Assembly (NCBI GenBank): GCA_031415695.1
Contig: JANOSH010000048.1
Location: forward strand, 1-64,000
DNA from: JANOSH01 sp031415695
GTDB taxonomy: Bacteria > Actinomycetota > Acidimicrobiia > Acidimicrobiales > Ilumatobacteraceae
Direction: 5' to 3'
DNA: 64,000 nucleotides
In this document: positions 60,111 through 64,000 of the stretch, one piece after another
Layout: every line of letters begins with the position of its first letter
How positions within the stretch are numbered: the stretch's first letter is position 1
Program-made: the position numbers and the translations under genes
Notes under the pieces: model-generated
Seen by the model: the letters and a program-made list of their open reading frames with translations, nothing else
Database searches by the model: none
Told to the model about the DNA's origin: nothing

Positions 60111-61086
60111 TGCATCGGGTCCCGAAAGCGTGGAAACAGCCGTCGGCCGCCGCCAAGTATCGCGGCGAGATCTTGTTCGCTTAACAGCAGCAGAGCATCG
60201 AGGGCGGCGATGTTCTGCTCGATCACCGGTTCACTAGCCGGCGGATAATCGGTCCCGAAGACGATGTGGTCGGCGCTTGTCAACGCGAGGACAGGTGCCA
60301 GGTTGGCTTCGAAACCGGTGATCGCCGGTCGAAATAGAGACGGGCGAGTTGTTCACGCACGACATCCGGAGTCAAGTGCCGTGGATGTGCGACCCAGTCC
60401 AACGTGCCGATTGACGACAGTCTGGGCGCCAGTGCCGGCAGCGCGCCGCCAGCGTGGCTGAGGATGAAGGTGACGTCGGGGAAGCGTTCGAACACACCGG
60501 CGTAGAGCATGTCCGCGACGGCGCGACAGGTATCGAAGGGGAACTCGATGAGCGGTCCCGGCCTGCCGCAAGCGACGCAATCGAACCCGGGCGGCGACGT
60601 CGGATGCACGAACACCACGGCGTTTCGTCGGTTCAACTCGGCGAACACGGGCTCGAACTTGGAGTCACCCAAGTAGGTACCCCCATAGTTGGTAAGGATA
60701 ATGACGCCGTCGGCGTGCAACTCGTCGAAGGCGAAAGCGATCTCGGTGAGGCCGGCGGCGACATCGGCGAGCGGCAAGCAGGCCAACAGTCCGAAGCGGG
60801 CCGGGTGCGCGCGGACGAGCTCGGCACCGTAGACGTTCGCGACACGTGCGACCGGTGCGCTCACCGGCATTGGCAGCGACAGCATCTGTGTGGCGATGCC
60901 GTGGTGGTCCATGAACTCCAGCGCGCTGTCTGGTGACCATGATGGCATCGGGGAGGCCAGGAAGTACTGGCTTCGCAGGGCCGAGTCGGGCGCAGGCGGC
61001 GTATTGGGCAGCATGTAATGCGCATGGACGTCGAACCGTGCGGTCGTAGCGGTTCCGTGCGCCGGTCGGGTGCTGGCGGATGTCAC
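60107..61086 (-). pseudogene. Second amidohydrolase 2-family gene, frameshifted
   Basis: From a GTG at 61086 the frame gives RFDVHAHYMLP, then DVTFILSHAGGALP and LARLYFD, as expected for the ACMSD/decarboxylase-like branch. At 60326-60330 the frame breaks: GACCGGCG should probably be GACCCGGCG. In the restored frame the rest reads AITGFEANLAPVLALTSADH, then IVFGTDYPPASEPVI with the catalytic Asp, and ends at 60107. Without the correction the protein stops at 60280 and lacks that Asp. It is a recent frameshift or a sequencing error in a short C run. The start overlaps the VOC gene stop. Confidence 0.8.
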
Positions 61087-61649
61087 GGCTGGAGGTCGTT
61101 GTTGACTGTCAGATCGCCGCCAAGCCACCGTGCCAGGGTGGCGTGAGCGTTCTTGCCCTGGTAGTGGGCGATGTCGGCGGCGTTGCTCGGATCGCTAGTG
61201 AACTCCAGGTTCAACTCGTCAGGGTCGGTCGTGTAGATCGACAGGCAATAGCCATGATCGATCGTGTAGACCCGATGGCCGGCAGCTTCCAGACGTTCCC
61301 TAATCGAGTCCTGGTCATCGCGAGAAACGGCCAACGCAAGGTGGTTGAACCCGGTTTGGGTCTTCGCCTTGAAGATGTCATGCACCTCGGGCTTCGCGAA
61401 CTGGAAAAAGGCTAGGGCGCTGCCATCGGCGAGGCCGAAGAACGTGTGGCAGAACGAGACCTGCCCGGGCACGCCCGGGAAATCGTTCTGCTCGGTCCAG
61501 GTAGCCACGAGCGGCATACCGAGCACATCCTCGTAAAACTGGCGGGTCACCTCCTGATTCTTGACAACCCGGGCGGTGTGGTGCAGGCGCTGCGGCATCA
61601 CCCTGACCGATGATGTGGCATTGTCGGGATTGGTTATGACTTCAGTCAT
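61083..61649 (-). CDS. VOC-family protein, extradiol-dioxygenase-like
   Basis: A 188-residue vicinal-oxygen-chelate protein. QRLHHTARVVKNQEVTRQFY is the first half with its metal His, GFNHLALAV the second His, and DELNLEFTSDP the Glu ligand near the C-terminus. This is the His-His-Glu triad of glyoxalase/type I extradiol dioxygenases in a short, one-module-pair form. Next to a flavin monooxygenase, ring cleavage of a hydroxylated aromatic is the likely role, but glyoxalase-type chemistry is possible. The ATG is at 61649. Confidence 0.85.
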   Translation of the reverse strand: MTEVITNPDNATSSVRVMPQRLHHTARVVKNQEVTRQFYEDVLGMPLVATWTEQNDFPGVPGQVSFCHTFFGLADGSALAFFQFAKPEVHDIFKAKTQTGFNHLALAVSRDDQDSIRERLEAAGHRVYTIDHGYCLSIYTTDPDELNLEFTSDPSNAADIAHYQGKNAHATLARWLGGDLTVNNDLQP

Positions 61650-61670
61650 CGTTGACTCCTTCTGAGTAGC

Positions 61671-62861
61671 TTATGCAAGACGGACAGGGGGATCGCCGGG
61701 GCTCACACCAAGACCGAGCGCCCACCGGCTGTACCGGTCGATGAACACGTCATAGTCGCCGCCAAGACCATGCGTCGCGAGCATCGCAACATCGCCGGCC
61801 AGACGACGCACCTGATCATCGGCGTGGTACGAACTGGTGCCGAAGCCATCGAGAAGCGAACGCGTCGCGTCTTTCACGAGATGCTGAATTGTCAGCGAGT
61901 TTAGCCCTGCGAGAGCATTGGTTTCGAGACTGGAGGTCTGACCGCTGTCGAGATGCGCCAACATCTCGGCGACGGCTGCATCGCGGATGTAGCGGGCCAC
62001 CCGGGCGTCTTGCATGGCCTTGACCCAGCGAACGCGAGACGCCGCCCGATCGATGCGGGCGACCCCGAAGGGTCGCGACGTCGCTAGCTTGTCGCGGCAA
62101 ATCTCGACTGCCCGGTCGAGTGCGCCGAGGCCGATCGATGTGGTCGTCCCCGCAATGGCGCCGAACGGGTAGCGGTATACCGGCTCCGGGTGACAGGTGC
62201 CGTGGTGATTACGTGCCGACACCAAGTCGGCAATGTCCATCCCCCACCCGTCGGCCACGAACGTCTTGTCCGTCGCGATCGTGACGCTCCCGGTGGCGAC
62301 CATCGAACCCATGTCCCAATCATCGAACAGCGTCAGCTTGTCCTTGGCAACGATGAACCAAAACACGCTGGCGTCAACGAACGCCGGAACGAGGGCGTAC
62401 GGCGCATGCTGGATTCCCGTGGCATACGCCCAACGGCCTGTCACTAGGTATCCGCCATCGACTCGCTCGGCCGTGCCGGGCGGTGTAAATACGGCTGCGC
62501 ACGGCACACTCGAGCGGTCTCGGTAGAGCGTCTCCTGCACTGCCATCGGAAAGCGACACAGCAAGCAATTGTGGAGGTTGTAGAAAACACTGACCCACGC
62601 CGTCGAGCAGTCAGCGCCGCCGAAGATCTCGGCGATCTGATGGACCTCTTGCGGTCCCAAGCCGCAGCCGCCGAACCGCTTCGGCACCAAGACGCTGAAA
62701 AGGTTGGCTTGGTCCATGGCCTCGATGAGTTCATCGTCCAAGCGGCCCGCCCGCTCCATCGCCCTCGCCCGCTCACGGATCGTCGGTACGAAGCTGCGGG
62801 CAGCCTCGAACAAGCGCTCCCTGACGTCGACGTCCATGATTTGTACGGCGGTCTGGCTCAT
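61671..62861 (-). CDS. Acyl-CoA-dehydrogenase-fold flavin monooxygenase (HsaA-like)
   Basis: A 396-residue protein of the group D flavin monooxygenases (oxygenase component of two-component phenol or steroid-ring hydroxylases). FSVLVPKRFGGCGLGPQEVH, then GADCSTAWVSVFYNLHNCLL and WAYATGIQHAPYALVPAFVD match the HsaA/HpaB-like, acyl-CoA-dehydrogenase-fold branch; the EGTSE-type catalytic region of true dehydrogenases is missing. It needs reduced flavin from a partner reductase not encoded here. The ATG at 62861 is chosen. It is the first gene of the minus-strand cluster. Confidence 0.82.
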   Translation of the reverse strand: MSQTAVQIMDVDVRERLFEAARSFVPTIRERARAMERAGRLDDELIEAMDQANLFSVLVPKRFGGCGLGPQEVHQIAEIFGGADCSTAWVSVFYNLHNCLLCRFPMAVQETLYRDRSSVPCAAVFTPPGTAERVDGGYLVTGRWAYATGIQHAPYALVPAFVDASVFWFIVAKDKLTLFDDWDMGSMVATGSVTIATDKTFVADGWGMDIADLVSARNHHGTCHPEPVYRYPFGAIAGTTTSIGLGALDRAVEICRDKLATSRPFGVARIDRAASRVRWVKAMQDARVARYIRDAAVAEMLAHLDSGQTSSLETNALAGLNSLTIQHLVKDATRSLLDGFGTSSYHADDQVRRLAGDVAMLATHGLGGDYDVFIDRYSRWALGLGVSPGDPPVRLA

Positions 62862-62902
62862 CCACGTCCCCTCAGCGATTTTCAACCAGAATCGCAGGCC
62901 TA

Positions 62903-62950
62903 GACAGATCTGTCAATGATTATGCGAGATCCTGTCAAGTGGTCACTTGA
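62903..62950. promoter_or_regulatory. Two palindromes in the aromatic-cluster promoter
   Basis: GACAGATCTGTC (62903-62914) is a perfect 12-base palindrome. TCAAGTGGTCACTTGA (62935-62950) has perfect 7-base arms around GT. Both lie 40-90 bases upstream of the monooxygenase start, where an operator is expected. The two share GTCA but not a common consensus. The TetR protein at 57176 is the likely reader of one of them. Confidence 0.5.
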
Positions 62951-63011
62951 ACGGGGCGAGCCGACTCACACCTGATCTGCGAAGCCGTGGGTTGCGCTCC
63001 GCCGGCTAGCA

Positions 63012-63027
63012 CGTCGTAAAGACGACG
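63012..63027. promoter_or_regulatory. Inverted repeat upstream of the TA-like pair
   Basis: CGTCGT and ACGACG flank AAAG. The repeat lies about 35 bases upstream of the ATG at 63062, just before a possible -10 box TACACT (63049-63054), whose position suggests a leaderless transcript. It would suit autoregulation of a toxin-antitoxin unit. Confidence 0.45.
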
Positions 63028-63061
63028 AGTTATGCGTCAATTTAGTGGCTACACTTGTGAC

Positions 63062-63517
63062 ATGATTGCTGCCGCGACGGGTGTGTTCACTACCTCGGAT
63101 CTCCGCCGAGCCGAAGTACTCGACGAGGCCTTCGTCCATCCTGTCGCCGTTCGCGACGGCAAAACCGGCAGGCTTATGCTTATGGTTCCCCAACAGACCA
63201 TCGATTTTGCAAACGAATTGTCGAGTTACACCCAGCTTTTCGCACGCGTGGTCGTTGAATGCCAACGACCTGATCCGTCACCGGTATCGCTCGACAGAGC
63301 GGGGTACATCGCCGACTGGACAGTTGCGCAACGTCAACAGTTTGTCCGAGAATTCGCCGAGGCCCTTTCGGCAAGTATCACCGAAGGTAATCCCGACGCA
63401 ATCGACGCGTTTCTCGATTACATGGCTCACGCGACCGCACCAATTCCCGTGCACTTCCATTCGTCGTTCATCAACGACGAGCGCGAGCTTCTCGAAGCGC
63501 ACATGACCAACTCGTGA
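63062..63517 (+). CDS. Putative antitoxin, Phd-like N-terminus
   Basis: A 151-residue protein. The start, GVFTTSDLRRAEVLDEAF, then HPVAVRDGKTGRLMLMVP, resembles the DNA-binding half of Phd/YefM-type antitoxins (TSDL...A...PV.V...G...LM). The C-terminal 100 residues (YIADWTVAQRQQFVREFAEA, then MAHATAPIPVHFHSSFIND) are not a known domain to me and may be the toxin-binding part. An in-frame start at 63032 is less likely. The stop overlaps the GNAT start (GTGA at 63514-63517), giving tight coupling. Antitoxin function is inferred from the layout only. Confidence 0.5.
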   Translation: MIAAATGVFTTSDLRRAEVLDEAFVHPVAVRDGKTGRLMLMVPQQTIDFANELSSYTQLFARVVVECQRPDPSPVSLDRAGYIADWTVAQRQQFVREFAEALSASITEGNPDAIDAFLDYMAHATAPIPVHFHSSFINDERELLEAHMTNS

Positions 63518-63969
63518 GGCTTGTTCGACTTCGCGCCAGTTCGATTCGTGGCTTGCGAGAAATCGAACGAACCCCTAACGCGGAGCCGTGGGTTGCAGAA
63601 GTCGAGACATTCATTCTCGATGGCGGAGCGGCGTCGCATCGGCTCGAGCCGCGCAGCTCAATCCTTTTGGCCGACGACGCCGGCCAAGTCATCGGTGCTG
63701 CCGTGCATCACCCGGCGGCCGGCCTGGTAGGCGCGCAGTACCTCAGCGCGGTGCTCCTCGATCATCGATTTCGGGGTCAAGGCCTCGGCAAGAGGTTGCT
63801 GCGCTCAGTGGTCGACGACGCCCGAAGTAGCTCAGGTAGACCGTACGTGACGTGGGTGGTTCATCCGTCAAATACCGCAATGATCGCTGTGTCGCGCCGG
63901 CTGGTTCACGATCACATGGAGTTGGGTGTCGAACGCAACTCGGGGTACCTCATTTTTGCCGACCCTTAG
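63514..63969 (+). CDS. GNAT acetyltransferase, candidate toxin
   Basis: A 151-residue GNAT-fold protein. The acetyl-CoA motif A is LLDHRFRGQGLGKRLL (RxxGxG/A), preceded by the strand YLSAVLLD and followed by RPYVTWVVHPSNTAMIAVSR and a late ERNSGYLIF. The size and position after a small, overlapping upstream gene match GNAT toxins such as TacT/AtaT, which acetylate charged tRNA, but general GNAT enzymes are also possible. A relic of this gene and its partner exists at 56854-57052. Confidence 0.7.
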   Translation: MRLVRLRASSIRGLREIERTPNAEPWVAEVETFILDGGAASHRLEPRSSILLADDAGQVIGAAVHHPAAGLVGAQYLSAVLLDHRFRGQGLGKRLLRSVVDDARSSSGRPYVTWVVHPSNTAMIAVSRRLVHDHMELGVERNSGYLIFADP

Positions 63970-64000
63970 GTCGACCGATACGGCGACTACGTGGCCTCCC

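Noticed and set aside
1..64000. CRISPR arrays or rRNA genes
   Set aside because: No regularly spaced identical repeats of 25-40 bases and no conserved rRNA segments were seen. The only array-like features are the two-copy repeats listed.
1..64000. Insertion sequences or transposases
   Set aside because: No transposase motif or paired terminal inverted repeats were found. The mobile signals are limited to the integrase, the att-like tRNA fragment and the TA-like unit.

Overview
The window reads as a chromosomal stretch of a high-GC actinobacterium, most likely from or near the Acidimicrobiia. This is inferred from the families present: several LLM-class (F420/flavin) oxidoreductases, an SCO6745-family protein, actinobacterial acyl-CoA carboxylases, a secreted protein with WPC-type repeats, and many GTG/TTG starts. 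Genes are dense in the core blocks and sparse and broken in several accessory blocks.

Layout. 1-4.9 kb is the integrase end of an integrated element: a lipoprotein, a frameshifted phosphotransferase, an excisionase-like protein, a DUF3800-like protein and a tyrosine integrase. It ends at a 3' tRNA-Gly(UCC) fragment that marks an attachment site. A stem-loop family occurs two or three times around this end. 5.1-10.1 kb is a decayed toxin/defence-type zone: an AbiE-type regulator with a truncated AbiEii toxin, a DUF4143 ATPase, and fragments of an esterase, a DoxX protein and a VapC toxin, plus intact yjbR-like and arfB genes. 10.3-19.8 kb is a catabolic island: an ABC importer, an amine-oxidase-like FAD enzyme, three luciferase-like monooxygenases, a MocD-like desaturase/hydroxylase, a TIGR03792 protein and an XRE-cupin regulator. 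A shared palindrome, ATTGAYNNNATCAAT, lies in front of its transcription units.

19.8-27.6 kb is a core minus-strand run: glgP, malQ, gpsA, a DraRnl-type RNA ligase and proS. 27.7-31.2 kb holds a membrane protein, a TIGR03862 flavoprotein and then three broken genes. 31.2-41.3 kb has a YeiH-type transporter, an inositol-catabolism pair (iolC-DUF2090, iolB) with a divergent Gfo/Idh/MocA oxidoreductase, a secreted propeller protein, tRNA-Cys and an MFS exporter. 41.4-48.2 kb looks like branched-chain or isoprenoid acyl-CoA catabolism: TetR, acyl-CoA dehydrogenase, Rieske oxygenase and a two-subunit biotin carboxylase. 48.2-50.6 kb is a two-gene polysaccharide synthase (GT2 plus a HlyD/Alg44-like adaptor). 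50.8-56.8 kb carries a dimethylglycine-dehydrogenase-like flavoprotein with an inositol-monophosphatase-family protein, divergent from a PEP-mobile-domain protein and an SCO6745 protein.

57.2-62.9 kb is a minus-strand aromatic-degradation cluster (TetR, maleylacetate-reductase remnant, CMD protein, two amidohydrolases, NTF2 protein, extradiol-type VOC enzyme, flavin monooxygenase) in which two genes are broken. 63.0-64.0 kb is a two-gene unit that looks like a toxin-antitoxin module with a GNAT toxin. A deleted relic of the same unit lies at 56.85-57.05 kb, on the far side of the aromatic cluster.
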